From NCBI GenBank assembly GCA_963739235.1, contig CAVTZY010000022.1, forward strand, positions 45,367 to 109,366: DNA of 64,000 nt. Direction: 5' to 3'. How positions within the stretch are numbered: the first letter of the stretch is position 1; every line of letters begins with the position of its first letter. A model generated the notes under the pieces. The model worked only from the letters and a program-made list of their open reading frames with translations, was not told the origin of the DNA and searched no databases. This DNA comes from JAFNAG01 sp963739235. Lineage in GTDB: Bacteria > Acidobacteriota > UBA6911. The translations under genes were made by a program, and so were the position numbers. Shown here piece by piece: positions 35,492 through 44,586 of the stretch.

Positions 35492-36292
35492 CTATTCTGC
35501 CCGTTTGGCTTCGTCCCACAAGGCATCCATTTCTGCCAGTGAGGTATCTCGCAACTCGCGGCCCTGCGCTTTGATTTTTGATTCCAGGTAGCGGAAGCGC
35601 CGGTTGAATTTTTTGTTGCAGCGCCGCAAAGCCGTCTCGGGATCTATTTCAAGAAAACGAGCAATATTGACGACCACGAATAGCAGGTCCCCCACCTCCT
35701 GGGCCGTATGTGCCGTGTCGTGCGCGCGATCGGCTGTGGAGAGCTCAACGACCTCCTCCTGCAGCTTTTGCAGGATGCTGTCGAGATCGGGCCAGTCAAA
35801 TCCGACTCGTGCAGCTTTCGCGGTCATCTGATAGGCCTCATGCAGGGCGGGCAGTTTGGCAGGGATGCCGTCAAGGAGAGACTTTTCCGATTGGGGGAGG
35901 GAAGAGGATGGGATGCCTTTTTCATTCGCCTTGATGTCTTCCCAGTTTTTTAGGACGTCCTCTGCCGTTCTCAGGTCGGCATTGCCGAACACATGCGGAT
36001 GGCGTCGAACCATCTTTTCGTGGAGCCGGTCAATCACGTCGCCCAGATCAAATTCCCCTCTTTCGCGCGCGATCTGAGCATGAAATACCACCTGGAACAG
36101 CAGATCTCCCAATTCCTCTCTCAGTTCCCGCGGATCGGCGGCATCCAGGGCGTCGAGCACCTCGTAGGCCTCCTCAATGAGCATCGGTTTAAGTGTCTCG
36201 CGGGTTTGTTCCCGATCCCAGGGACAACCATCAGCGCCGCGCAGCCGGGCAACGAGATCCACCAATTTCCGAATATCGGTTCGTTCGTCCAT
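35492..36292 (-). CDS. mazG: Nucleoside triphosphate pyrophosphohydrolase MazG
   Basis: 266 residues; GGAGGGGGG precedes the ATG. Two MazG domains in tandem: the first has CPWDREQTRETLKPMLIEEAYEVLDAL and ELGDLLFQVVFHAQIA (metal-binding EExxE...ExxD pattern). The second has LQEEVVELSTADRA and EVGDLLFVVVNIARFL, and the C-terminal NKKFNRRFRYLE is the usual signature. It hydrolyses (d)NTPs to monophosphates and can limit ppGpp or damaged nucleotides. Single gene on the minus strand. Confidence 0.93.
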   Translation of the reverse strand: MDERTDIRKLVDLVARLRGADGCPWDREQTRETLKPMLIEEAYEVLDALDAADPRELREELGDLLFQVVFHAQIARERGEFDLGDVIDRLHEKMVRRHPHVFGNADLRTAEDVLKNWEDIKANEKGIPSSSLPQSEKSLLDGIPAKLPALHEAYQMTAKAARVGFDWPDLDSILQKLQEEVVELSTADRAHDTAHTAQEVGDLLFVVVNIARFLEIDPETALRRCNKKFNRRFRYLESKIKAQGRELRDTSLAEMDALWDEAKRAE

Positions 36293-36372
36293 TCACCCCC
36301 CTCCCTGCATTATCCTGTCAAACAGGAGAATCAGGAATAGTACCGCAAGAAGGTTGGGAAAATGGATTGAGA

Positions 36373-36452
36373 TTTCTCATTTTGGATTTTGAATTGGGGA
36401 TGTTTGCGATGGAATCGGGCTCCAGCCTTCAAAATCCAAAATCCCATCACTC
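36373..36452. repeat. Inverted repeat of the ATTTTGGATTTTGAA family (copy 1)
   Basis: ATTTTGGATTTTGAA near 36379 and its complement TTCAAAATCCAAAAT near 36427 form a 15-bp perfect stem with a loop of about 35 bases. A similar arrangement of the same words occurs at 41823-41913. It lies in a divergent spacer. Confidence 0.75.
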
Positions 36453-36529
36453 TGGATGTTATTTTGCTTTTTAGGATTTCGTGATAGCATTTTTGATCTG
36501 CATGGGGAGGTCGAAAGAGAGGGGAGGTT

Positions 36530-36946
36530 ATGCCAAAAGAAGAAGAAGATCAGGGCTTTAGTGTGAAGGACAAGCGACTCTTCAGCGAAGACGGCAAATT
36601 GCGCGAGGACGTGGCGGAAGAAGCCCGGAAGGAAAAGGAAGCGAAACCGCATGCTGCAGCGCCCGCCCAGGAGACGCCTGGAATGGGCCCTCCCATCGAC
36701 TTTCCTTCCTATATTCTGACTTATTACACTCAGGGCCTGGTGTTGCTGGGCGAAGTGCCGAATCCTTACACCAACAAAACGGAGGAAAACCTGGAAGGGG
36801 TGAGGCACACGGTGGACATTCTTGGTATGCTCAAGGAGAAGACCAAGGGGAATCTGGCTGCGGAAGAGGAAAAATTGCTGGAGAGTGTTCTGTACGAATT
36901 GCGCATAAAGTACATGGCTAAGATCAACCAGATCAAACTGCCTTAG
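36530..36946 (+). CDS. DUF1844 domain protein
   Basis: 138 residues; GGGAGG before the ATG. An acidic/basic N-terminus is followed by an Ala/Pro stretch, then the DUF1844 helical domain (~55-138): FPSYILTYYTQGLVLLGEVPNPYTNKTEENLEGVRHTVDILGMLKEKTKGNL. Function is unknown; the family is common in Acidobacteriota, Deltaproteobacteria-like groups and Planctomycetes. The gene is two bases upstream of ribF and may be co-transcribed with it. Confidence 0.9.
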   Translation: MPKEEEDQGFSVKDKRLFSEDGKLREDVAEEARKEKEAKPHAAAPAQETPGMGPPIDFPSYILTYYTQGLVLLGEVPNPYTNKTEENLEGVRHTVDILGMLKEKTKGNLAAEEEKLLESVLYELRIKYMAKINQIKLP

Positions 36947-36948
36947 GG

Positions 36949-37914
36949 ATGGACATGAAGGTTGTCTATCGCCTGGAAGATTTGCAGCCCAGTTTACCTC
37001 GCCCGGTGGCGACGATTGGCAACTTTGACGGCGTGCATCTCGGACATGAGCAGTTGATCCGGGATTTAGTCAAACGCGCAGACGCGATCCACGGCACTCC
37101 TGTGGTGGTAACGTTTCACCCCCATCCAATACAGGTGCTCGCACCCGACAACGCGCCGAGGCAAATCCAGACCCTCGACCAAAAGCTTGCGGTCATGGAA
37201 AAGCTCGGGATCAGGTTTGTGGCTGTGATCCCCTTTACTCGGGAATTTGCCCGGATCAGCGCGCGGGATTTTGCGGTCAGGATCATCTGGGAAAAGCTGG
37301 GCATTCAGGAAATCTATGTCGGCCCCAATTTTGCCTTTGGCCACCGCCGCGAGGGGAGCTTCAATCTCCTGAAGGAAATCGGCGCTGAAAAAGGATTCTT
37401 CGTGGGGAGGATCCATCAAGTCCAGTTCCGCGGCAATCGGGTTTCGAGCACTGCCATACGCCAGGCGTTGCTGGCAGGCCAGGTTGCGCTGGCGCGCAGG
37501 TTACTCGGCCGCCCTCCCTCGTTGGAAGGGGAAATCGTCCATGGTGCCGCCGTCGGCTCAGGGATCCGCGTGCCCACCGCCAATCTGCGCACCGCGCATG
37601 AACTGATCCCGCGCAACGGGGTTTACGTATCACTGCTGACGGTGGCCGGGTGCCGGTACCGCGGCGTCACCAATATCGGCGTGCGCCCCACGGTAGCTTT
37701 GGAGGGATCTGCTTCCGAGCCGAGCATTGAGACCCATCTCCTAGACTTTCAGGGGGATCTTTACGGCAGGAACGCCACGCTCGAATTGCTTCTGTATTTG
37801 CGCGAAGAGCGACGTTTTGATAATACGCAGATGCTGGTGAATCAGATTCAGAAGGACATCGCCCGGGCGCGCCGCTATTTCCGGTGGTCTGAACGTGCGG
37901 CGTCGGTTGAATAG
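36949..37914 (+). CDS. ribF: Bifunctional riboflavin kinase / FAD synthetase
   Basis: 321 residues (ATG at 36949 or 36955). The N-terminal FAD synthetase domain has TIGNFDGVHLGHEQLI, VVTFHPHPIQVL and VGPNFAFGHRREGS; RVSSTAIRQALLAG ends it. The C-terminal riboflavin kinase domain has PTANL and NGVYVSLLTV, GVTNIGVRPTV, and ETHLLDFQGDLYG. It converts riboflavin to FMN and FAD. The cytoplasmic enzyme is a housekeeping one. Confidence 0.95.
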   Translation: MDMKVVYRLEDLQPSLPRPVATIGNFDGVHLGHEQLIRDLVKRADAIHGTPVVVTFHPHPIQVLAPDNAPRQIQTLDQKLAVMEKLGIRFVAVIPFTREFARISARDFAVRIIWEKLGIQEIYVGPNFAFGHRREGSFNLLKEIGAEKGFFVGRIHQVQFRGNRVSSTAIRQALLAGQVALARRLLGRPPSLEGEIVHGAAVGSGIRVPTANLRTAHELIPRNGVYVSLLTVAGCRYRGVTNIGVRPTVALEGSASEPSIETHLLDFQGDLYGRNATLELLLYLREERRFDNTQMLVNQIQKDIARARRYFRWSERAASVE

Positions 37915-37970
37915 GCCCTGAATAATGAGGTGCCGACCGTGCCGCCGGGCGGCTGAGACGGAGGACTTTT

Positions 37971-38267
37971 GTGGCTATCACACGTGCCGATGTGCTGAAG
38001 ATCGCGGAACTGGCCAAGCTTCATTTCAGCGAATCTGAGTTGGAGGACTTTACCGCGCAGTTTCAACACATCCTTGATTACATCGAGAAATTGAAAAGCG
38101 TCGACATCGAGGGAGTAGAGCCGACGAGCCATGTTTCTCTCGCTGACGATCCCGGCAAGCAGCTCCTGCGCCCAGACAAGATCCGCCCGTCGCTCACAGC
38201 GGCCGCGGCTCTGAGAAACGCTCCGGACCAGAGCGACGATCATTTCCTGGTACCTAAAGTGATATGA
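37971..38267 (+). CDS. gatC: Glu-tRNA(Gln)/Asp-tRNA(Asn) amidotransferase subunit C
   Basis: 98 residues from GTG, with GGAGG seven bases ahead. ITRADVLKIAELAKLHFSESELEDFTAQFQHILDYIEKL is the normal GatC start, and the C-terminus keeps RPDKIRPSLTAAAALRNAPDQSDDHFLVPKVI. It is the small scaffold subunit of GatCAB. gatA follows, but no gatB lies in the window. Confidence 0.95.
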   Translation: MAITRADVLKIAELAKLHFSESELEDFTAQFQHILDYIEKLKSVDIEGVEPTSHVSLADDPGKQLLRPDKIRPSLTAAAALRNAPDQSDDHFLVPKVI

Positions 38268-38334
38268 AACAAGCACGAAGTACCCGGGAGCTGCCTGTAG
38301 GGATTTCGTGGTTTTACGAATGAGGACTGGTTGC

Positions 38335-39786
38335 GTGGATTTGAACAGCGCATGGAAGATTCGGGATGACGTAAATGCCGGCAGAGTCTCCGCGGTCGAG
38401 GCGGCAAGCGCCGCCCTTGACCGCATTACGGCGGCGGATCCGACGCTGCGCGCTTTTTTGACCGTCGCGCCGGACCTTGTGTTGGCACGGGCTGCCGAGG
38501 TGGATCGCCTGGTGCGTGTCTCGGGACCCATGCCCCTGGCAGGGGTCCCGGTGGCGGTCAAGGACAACATCTGCACGCGCCATCTCAAGACCACATGCGG
38601 CTCCGGGATCCTCGCGAATTTCGTGCCTCCCTACAATGCAACGGCGATTGAGCGCCTGGAACATGCCGGCGCAGTGGTCATCGGCAAGGCCAACTGCGAT
38701 GAATTTGCCATGGGTTCTTCGACCGAAAACTCCGCCTTCCAGATCACCAGAAATCCGTACGACCACGCGCGCGTCGCCGGCGGCAGCAGCGGGGGCAGCG
38801 CAGTAGCCGTCGCCGCCGGCATGGCTGCCCTGGCCCTCGGCTCCGAAACCGGAGGCTCGGTCCGCCAGCCCGCCGCCTTCTGCAATGTGCTGGGGTTGAA
38901 ACCGACGTATGGAAGAATCTCGCGCTATGGTCTGGTTGCTTTTGCGTCCTCCCTTGATGCCATCGGGCCTTTCGCACATTCGCCTCGCGACCTTGCGCTC
39001 TGCCTTTCTGTAATTGCAGGCCGCGACGAGTGTGACTCGACTTCCGCGCCTGCGCCTGTGGCGGATTATCTGGCTGAGATGAACCGGCCGGTTGCGGGCA
39101 TGAGACTCGGTGTTCCCATCGAGTACTTCGGCGCCGGACTTGATCCGGCCGTGAGAAGCATTGTCGAACAGGGATTGCGCAACGCCGCATCGCTGGGTTG
39201 CCGGCTGGTGGAGATCTCGATGCCTCACACCGAATTCGCCATTGCCGACTATTACATCATTGCTCCTGCGGAGGCCAGTTCAAACCTGGCTCGCTACGAT
39301 GGCGTGCGCTACGGGTACCGCACGCCGGATCCAAAGGATCTGTCGGAGATGTACAAGCAAAGCCGGAGTGCCGGTTTCGGTCCCGAGGTCAAGCGCCGCA
39401 TAATGATCGGGACGTATGCGCTCTCGTCGGGCTACTATGAGGCCTATTACGGTCGCGCGCTGCGTGTGCGCACTTTGATCAAACGCGATTTCGAACACGC
39501 GTTCGCGCAGGTCGACGCCCTGCTGACGCCCGTGACTCCGACCCCGCCATTCAAGATCGGCGAAAAAACACTGGATCCTCTCGAGATGTATCTTTCCGAC
39601 ATCTACACAGTGACGGCAAACCTCTCCGGTGTCCCGGCGCTCGCGTTGCCCTGCGGATTTACCACGAACGGCTTGCCGGTCGGGCTTCAAATCACGGCCA
39701 ATCAGTTCGAAGAAGCGACCCTGCTGCGATTCGCGGAAGCCTATATGACGGCTTATCCCGTCCAGGCCCCCGCTCTGAAGATCTGA
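38335..39786 (+). CDS. gatA: Glu-tRNA(Gln)/Asp-tRNA(Asn) amidotransferase subunit A
   Basis: 483 residues from GTG at 38335, which gives MDLNSAWKIRDDVNAGRVSA, the usual GatA start; in-frame GTG 38308 and ATG 38320 would add nine or five residues. The amidase signature shows the catalytic Lys (~76, VAVKDNICT), GGSSGGSAVAVAAG and the serine nucleophile in GSETGGSVRQPAAFCNVLGLKPTYGRISRYG. It releases ammonia from glutamine for transfer to mischarged Glu-tRNA(Gln) and/or Asp-tRNA(Asn). Presence implies indirect Gln- or Asn-tRNA formation, in line with the single gltX. Confidence 0.95.
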   Translation: MDLNSAWKIRDDVNAGRVSAVEAASAALDRITAADPTLRAFLTVAPDLVLARAAEVDRLVRVSGPMPLAGVPVAVKDNICTRHLKTTCGSGILANFVPPYNATAIERLEHAGAVVIGKANCDEFAMGSSTENSAFQITRNPYDHARVAGGSSGGSAVAVAAGMAALALGSETGGSVRQPAAFCNVLGLKPTYGRISRYGLVAFASSLDAIGPFAHSPRDLALCLSVIAGRDECDSTSAPAPVADYLAEMNRPVAGMRLGVPIEYFGAGLDPAVRSIVEQGLRNAASLGCRLVEISMPHTEFAIADYYIIAPAEASSNLARYDGVRYGYRTPDPKDLSEMYKQSRSAGFGPEVKRRIMIGTYALSSGYYEAYYGRALRVRTLIKRDFEHAFAQVDALLTPVTPTPPFKIGEKTLDPLEMYLSDIYTVTANLSGVPALALPCGFTTNGLPVGLQITANQFEEATLLRFAEAYMTAYPVQAPALKI

Positions 39787-40222
39787 CGGGGCGGGCAAAA
39801 TCCAATGATCCAGTGAAGCGGGTCTAATGTCCCTCGGCCCCGGATTGAAGAACATCCCAAGCCCCAGAGAGGCGGCATAGGAGAGCCCAGGGTGGAGGAT
39901 CCCGCGACAGCGGGGTCCGGAACCCTGGGTAGGAGGCCCAGCTTGAATCAAGCCCTGAAAGGGCGACACAGCCTTCAGCATAGCTTTAACTGTGACGCCC
40001 ATTCAGGGCTCCCACCGGGATCGGATTCAACCCAGGGCTCAGGCGGGCTTCGCCGCCTTCGCCCTGGGCTGTCCTGTGCCGCGCCTTCAGCGCTCCCATT
40101 CATTGGTTGACACACTATCAATTCAGCTGTTACAGGCCACTAGATTCCGAGTTTCTAGATTCTGGGTGTGCGCGTGGGCTGATATTTTCGCTCAAAGAGC
40201 AGGCTCGCCCGTTAGAGGAAGT
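39787..40222. repeat. Dispersed GCCCTGAAAGGGC repeat (copy 3, inverted to copy 1)
   Basis: About 39950-40147 is an inverted copy of 366-560 with scattered mismatches, ending in the same GACACACTATCAATTCAGCTGT edge region. 39890-39965 adds a further CAGGGT...ACCCTGG palindrome. The repeat forces an open frame from 39992 that runs into the real gene starting near 40223, so the long frame is not a real N-terminus. Confidence 0.75.
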
Positions 40223-40783
40223 GTGAATAGGGCATGTAGTTTAATGTTGCTGGCGTTGGCGCCGGCGGTTTATGGCACGGCGACCTGGGAGCCTCAGTCC
40301 CTGGCCGAACTGGCACGCAAAGAAGCCGAACGGCGGCAGAAGATCGACGAGCAGGGCATTCGGGTGAAACGGATCGATTCTGCGGATCTGCAACCGCTTG
40401 CCCCCGGAGGAACGATCAGCGTTTCGTCCCCGGAATTTCGTCCGGCTTCCTTGAATACGCCGGTCGCGAAGGCCGAGACACGCCCAACCTTGCGCTCATT
40501 TCAGACCCGGCTGCAAAAGTTGGACCGGGATATCGGGCAGGACGATGAGAAACTGAAGCTGCTGCGAGCGCGCGCAGATGCAGAGCGCTGGGCCGGCACA
40601 AAAACGTCCAAAGGGTCAAGGGGATCCGGATCGGGTGCAGCGCAGGACCCGTTGCGCTGGCAGATTCTCGAGTTGGAGGCAAGGTTGGCCGGTTTGTGCA
40701 GAGATCGCAGTGATACTTTTCAGGCGGGGCGCAAAGCAGGCTACCTCCCCGGCGAATTAGAGGGCCGAGGCATCGTGCGATGA
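40223..40783 (+). CDS. Exported protein of unknown function
   Basis: 186 residues from GTG at 40223, with AGAGGAA upstream. The N-terminus MNRACSLMLLALAPAVYG is signal-peptide-like. The mature part is hydrophilic, with an Arg/Lys/Glu-rich helix (SLAELARKEAERRQKIDEQGIRVKRI) and a coiled-coil segment (LRSFQTRLQKLDRDIGQDDEKLKLLRARADAER). I do not recognise the family. It is convergent with rsmI. Confidence 0.6.
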   Translation: MNRACSLMLLALAPAVYGTATWEPQSLAELARKEAERRQKIDEQGIRVKRIDSADLQPLAPGGTISVSSPEFRPASLNTPVAKAETRPTLRSFQTRLQKLDRDIGQDDEKLKLLRARADAERWAGTKTSKGSRGSGSGAAQDPLRWQILELEARLAGLCRDRSDTFQAGRKAGYLPGELEGRGIVR

Positions 40784-40909
40784 CGGCCGCCGTATGCGGC
40801 GACCTGGAAAAACTCGAAGCGCATGCCATGCAGTCGCCTTGAACGGGTTGCCCATGACGTTGATCGGCGATGCGCAGTTTGGTGCAGAACCGCAAAGGCA
40901 TCTTCAGAA

Positions 40910-41806
40910 TTATGGCGGGCTCTCCGTGCCGCCCTTGATGGGCCTGCTTTTGTCGTGCAGCAACAGGCGATAGGCATCTCTTCGAGAGATACCGCGCTGG
41001 CGGGCTACGACCTTGAGGGCTTCCTTGCGCGCAGCGCCGGTTTTTTGCATTTCATCGTGCAGATGCTGCGCGATCGAGAGTGGCAACGAAGCTTCGGCCG
41101 GCAGAACGTCAGCGGCACCGCGGTCCACTACCAGGGTGATCTCCCCCCGAAGGTGTGGGCGGGAACTGAGCTCGGCCAGGATCTCCGGAAGAGTGCCCCG
41201 CACCCACTCCTCGTGAATCTTGGTCAGCTCACGGGCGACACAAGCCTGCCGCGCACCCAGGATCTCCACCATATCTGAGAGCGCGGCCAGCAGTCGATGC
41301 GGCGCTTCGTAGCAAACGAGTGTAGCCGGGACCGCTGCGATCTCCTGCAGTCGCCTGCGCCTCATTCCTCGCCTTGGCGGCAGGAAGCCGGCGAAAAAAA
41401 AGCGGTCGGTCGGCAGGCCGGAACCGGTCAGAGCTGCAGCGATCGCCGACGGACCCGGGACCGGGACGACAGCCAGGCCGGCTTCCCTGCAAGCCGAGAC
41501 CAGAATATAGCCGGGATCAGAAAGCAAAGGCGTGCCGGCATCGGACACCAACGCGATGTTTTTCCCCTCCTGAAGCAGCGTCAGAAGCCGCCTGGTGTGG
41601 ATATTCTCGTTGTGTTCATGATGGCTTTCGCACGGTGTCGAGATGCCATAATGGCGGAGAAGCCGGGCCGTGTGGCGGGTGTCTTCACACGCGATCAGGT
41701 CCACTTCCTTGAGCACGCGCAGCGCCCGGAGCGAGATGTCCTCGAGATTGCCAATCGGTGTAGCAACCAGGAACAGAGCTGAATAACCGGATGTTTTCGC
41801 CGCCAA
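40910..41806 (-). CDS. rsmI: 16S rRNA (cytidine-2'-O)-methyltransferase RsmI
   Basis: 298 residues from TTG at 41806, with GGGAGGG five bases ahead. ALFLVATPIGNLEDISLRALRVLKEVDLIACEDTRHTARLL, ALVSDAGTPLLSDPG and VPVPGPSAIAAALTGSGLPTDRFFFAGFLPP are the clear RsmI blocks of the tetrapyrrole-methylase fold. The C-terminal region ends in a small helical domain. It methylates C1402 of 16S rRNA. Confidence 0.95.
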   Translation of the reverse strand: MAAKTSGYSALFLVATPIGNLEDISLRALRVLKEVDLIACEDTRHTARLLRHYGISTPCESHHEHNENIHTRRLLTLLQEGKNIALVSDAGTPLLSDPGYILVSACREAGLAVVPVPGPSAIAAALTGSGLPTDRFFFAGFLPPRRGMRRRRLQEIAAVPATLVCYEAPHRLLAALSDMVEILGARQACVARELTKIHEEWVRGTLPEILAELSSRPHLRGEITLVVDRGAADVLPAEASLPLSIAQHLHDEMQKTGAARKEALKVVARQRGISRRDAYRLLLHDKSRPIKGGTESPP

Positions 41807-41822
41807 TGACCCTCCCTGCTGA

Positions 41823-41912
41823 ATCTTGGATTTTGGAGTGGAGGTTTTGGATTTGAAGGCAGTCTAGGAAATTAGTTTTTCAAATCCAAAATCCCCACGC
41901 CAAAATCCAAAT
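41823..41912. repeat. CAAAATCC/GGATTTTG repeat (copy 2)
   Basis: GGATTTTGGAGTGGAGGTTTT-type words at 41829-41855 and TCAAATCCAAAATCCCCACG-type words at 41880-41906 form an imperfect hairpin. The words are the same as at 36373-36452. The spacer separates two genes on the same strand (pdxJ then rsmI). Confidence 0.7.
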
Positions 41913-42650
41913 TCACATCCGTCCCATGGCCGCGAGCATTTCGGACACGGCGTGCTGCATTCCAACGAGCACCGCGCGCGCCACGATGTTGTGCCCGATG
42001 TTGAGCTCCTCAATGACTGGGATGTCCGAAATCAGACGCACATTGCGATAGGTCAGCCCGTGGCCGGCCAGAATTTTCAGGCCTTGATCTGCACCGCGAT
42101 TGGCTGCAGCCAGGACCTTGGCCAGTTCATGCTGCAGCTCGGGTCCTGCCAGATCCGGGCTGCGCGGGCAGGTTTCAGAGTAAGCGCGGGTATTGAGTTC
42201 GATCATCCTGGCACCCGCCTTGACGGCCGCATCCACTTGAGTCGGCTCCGGATCGATAAACAGGCTTACTTGGATGCCTCCGTTCTGGAGCTTGCGGATC
42301 GCGGAGGCGATCGCCTTCAAGTTGCGCACCACATCAAGGCCGCCCTCGGTAGTAACCTCTCCTTCTCTTTCCGGCACCAGGGTAGCCTGATCAGGCTGGA
42401 GGGTGAGCGCGGTGCGGACCATCTCCGCGGCGGCTGCCATTTCGAGGTTGAGGCGCGTCGTGATGGTCTCTCTCAGGCGCCTGACATCGCTGTCCCGGAT
42501 ATGCCGACGATCACCGCGCAGGTGGACGGTAATGCCATCCGCGCCTGCCAACTCGGCCAGCACTGCTGCGGCTACGGGATCGGGTTCGATGGCCTGGCGG
42601 GCCTGCCGGATCGTTGCGATATGGTCAACATTTACTCCAAGCTTGGTCAT
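41913..42650 (-). CDS. pdxJ: Pyridoxine 5'-phosphate synthase
   Basis: 245 residues. TKLGVNVDHIATIRQARQ at the N-terminus, GADGITVHLRGDRRHIRDSDV, VPEREGEVTTEGGLDV, VSLFIDPEPTQVDAAVKAGARMIELNTRAYSE and the C-terminal NIGHNIVARAVLVGMQHAVSEM are PdxJ signatures. It joins 3-amino-1-hydroxyacetone phosphate with 1-deoxy-xylulose 5-phosphate to give pyridoxine phosphate. Probably transcribed with rsmI, though a hairpin lies between. Confidence 0.95.
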   Translation of the reverse strand: MTKLGVNVDHIATIRQARQAIEPDPVAAAVLAELAGADGITVHLRGDRRHIRDSDVRRLRETITTRLNLEMAAAAEMVRTALTLQPDQATLVPEREGEVTTEGGLDVVRNLKAIASAIRKLQNGGIQVSLFIDPEPTQVDAAVKAGARMIELNTRAYSETCPRSPDLAGPELQHELAKVLAAANRGADQGLKILAGHGLTYRNVRLISDIPVIEELNIGHNIVARAVLVGMQHAVSEMLAAMGRM

Positions 42651-42740
42651 AAGTTTGTCACCGTTGCTGAATCATGAATAGAATGCACTCCGACGCTGCT
42701 GTGAACCAAGTACAAGGAGCGTGTGCTTTGGAGTGTGGCA

Positions 42741-44186
42741 CTATCCTTTTTGCTCGAGATAGCCGACCAGCCTGCGCATTCGCTCCAGAGTTCGTTCCCG
42801 CCCCAGGGCCTGCATTACTTCAAATAAGCCGGGAGCCACCCCTTGCCCCGTGAGCCCGACGCGCAACGCGTTGATCAGCAGACCGGCCTTGATCCCACGC
42901 TCCCGGGCCAGCGCGCGCAAGTGCTGTTCCATCGACTCCAGCGTGAAGGAAGAGTCGCCTTCGTATCGTGTGAGAAGATCCGCGATCAAGGTTTTCAGCT
43001 GCGGGTCGGCCAGAAATTTTGCGGCGGCGGCCGGGTCGTACTCAAACTTGTCGGTGAAGAAAGCGCGGAACAGGTCGCTGAAATCTTTCAAAAAACGGGC
43101 ACGGGGTTTGAGTAAAGCCAGGGTCCGGTCGAAAGTTTCGGATTCGAGCTCGTCGTTTGCGCGAGTCCAGATTCCCCGGGATTTGAACTCCGCGGCGACC
43201 ATCAGGCGCAGCGCGTCAGGCGCAAGCATGTTGATATATTGACTGTTGAACCAGTTCAGCTTCTCTGTTCCGAATACTGCATTGGCCTTGCCGACTCCTT
43301 CGAGAGAGAACAGATCAATCAATTCCTGGCGAGACAGGATTTCGCGATCGCCGCCGGGGGCCCATCCCAACAAGGAAAGAAAATTGAAAAAGGCTAATGG
43401 CAGATAACCCATTTCAGGGTATGCCATGACCGAAGTTGCCCCATGGCGCTTGGAGAGCCGTTGCTTATCCGGCCCCAGAATCAGCGGAAGATGCGCGAAT
43501 ACCGGCAGGGGCTGTCCGGCTGCCCGATACAGCAGGATCTGCTTCGGTGTGTTGGAGATGTGATCTGCCCCGCGGATGACGTGGGTGATGGCCATATCCA
43601 GATCGTCGACGACAACCCCGAGGTGGTAGGTCGGGATGCCGTCCGATCGCAGCAGGACGAAGTCCTCGAGCTGGGCGTGCTCGACCTCGATAAGTCCGAA
43701 GACCTGGTCGCGATAGGATGTTTGTCCTTCCGGAACCCGGAACCGCACTGCGAAAGGGATGCCGGCGCGCGCCCGGGACTCCGACTCATCAGGCGCCAGT
43801 GCCAGGCAGCGACGGTCGTAGAGCCAGGCCCCGCCGGTGTCCTGCTGGGCGCCCTTGCGCAGGGCCAATTCTTCCGGCTTGCAGAAGCAGCGGTAGGCGT
43901 GCCCGCTGTCGATCAAGCCTGAAGCGAACGCTCGATATCGATCAAGCCTCTGCGACTGAAAATATGGGCCCTCGTCCCAGTCCAGGCCAAGCCAGCGCAT
44001 ACCCTGAAGGATGCCCTCTACCATTTCTTCCGATGAGCGTGCCAGATCGGTGTCCTCGATGCGCAAGACGAACTTCCCGCCATGATGACGGGCAAATAGC
44101 CAGTTGAACAGCGCCGTGCGGGCTCCGCCGACATGGAGATAGCCTGTAGGACTGGGAGCAAAGCGTACGCGAATCTGCGGTTCCAT
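42741..44186 (-). CDS. gltX: Glutamyl-tRNA synthetase
   Basis: 481 residues from ATG at 44186, with GGAG six bases ahead; the longer frame to 44243 lacks this. The class I HIGH equivalent is PSPTGYLHVGGARTALFNWLF near residue 10, and KMSKS is DKQRLSKRHG near 243. WLGLDWDEGPYFQSQR and the C-terminal anticodon-binding region (HLRALARERGIKAGLLINALRVGLTG) complete the family. It charges tRNA-Glu and, with GatCAB, probably tRNA-Gln. Confidence 0.95.
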   Translation of the reverse strand: MEPQIRVRFAPSPTGYLHVGGARTALFNWLFARHHGGKFVLRIEDTDLARSSEEMVEGILQGMRWLGLDWDEGPYFQSQRLDRYRAFASGLIDSGHAYRCFCKPEELALRKGAQQDTGGAWLYDRRCLALAPDESESRARAGIPFAVRFRVPEGQTSYRDQVFGLIEVEHAQLEDFVLLRSDGIPTYHLGVVVDDLDMAITHVIRGADHISNTPKQILLYRAAGQPLPVFAHLPLILGPDKQRLSKRHGATSVMAYPEMGYLPLAFFNFLSLLGWAPGGDREILSRQELIDLFSLEGVGKANAVFGTEKLNWFNSQYINMLAPDALRLMVAAEFKSRGIWTRANDELESETFDRTLALLKPRARFLKDFSDLFRAFFTDKFEYDPAAAAKFLADPQLKTLIADLLTRYEGDSSFTLESMEQHLRALARERGIKAGLLINALRVGLTGQGVAPGLFEVMQALGRERTLERMRRLVGYLEQKG

Positions 44187-44493
44187 GAAAACTCCAACCT
44201 CGATAAAAACATGTAGATTATAAGGCCTAAGCGATAAAATCAAAGCACCCCGATGATTTCTCTGCGTTCACCGCCGCCTCGGCGGCCTCTGCGTTGCGCT
44301 GTTGTTTTTTTGCCTGAATGGCAAGGACTCGTACGCAGGCAGCACGAAACTTCTCTCATGAGCCAAATTTGGATGAGTCGTGGAATTTCTCCCGCTGCGC
44401 CAGGTTTTTGCTGGCAAAGAGTGGCGCGCTTCGTTACTATTGCACGTTGTGCTGTCCGCGGAGTCCTCCGTGTGCACACCCGCAATCGGCAGT
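44187..44493. other. Spacer between gltX and the tRNA-Ser gene
   Basis: About 44268-44300 has a GCCGCC-TCGGCGGC palindrome next to CTCTGCGTT words, which recall the spacer at 8070-8160. I see no clear tRNA promoter and no coding sequence. Confidence 0.35.
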
Positions 44494-44586
44494 GGAGAGG
44501 TGCTGGAGTGGCCGAACAGGGCTGCCTGCTAAGCAGTTACACTGGCAAAACCGGTGTCGGGGGTTCGAATCCCCCCCTCTCCGCCA
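44494..44586 (+). tRNA. tRNA-Ser (anticodon GCT)
   Basis: 93 bases. Acceptor GGAGAGG (44494-44500) pairs with CCTCTCC (44576-44582), then G and an encoded CCA (44584-44586). The anticodon loop CTGCTAA gives GCT; a long variable arm (ACACTGGCAAAACCGGTGT) marks a class II serine tRNA; the T arm is GGGGG-TTCGAAT-CCCCC. The last 22 bases (44565-44586) are repeated exactly at 63195-63216. Confidence 0.97.

Noticed and set aside
39992..40222. N-terminal part of the open frame leading into the exported protein
   Set aside because: It is the translation of a dispersed repeat; the signal peptide and ribosome site place the start at 40223.
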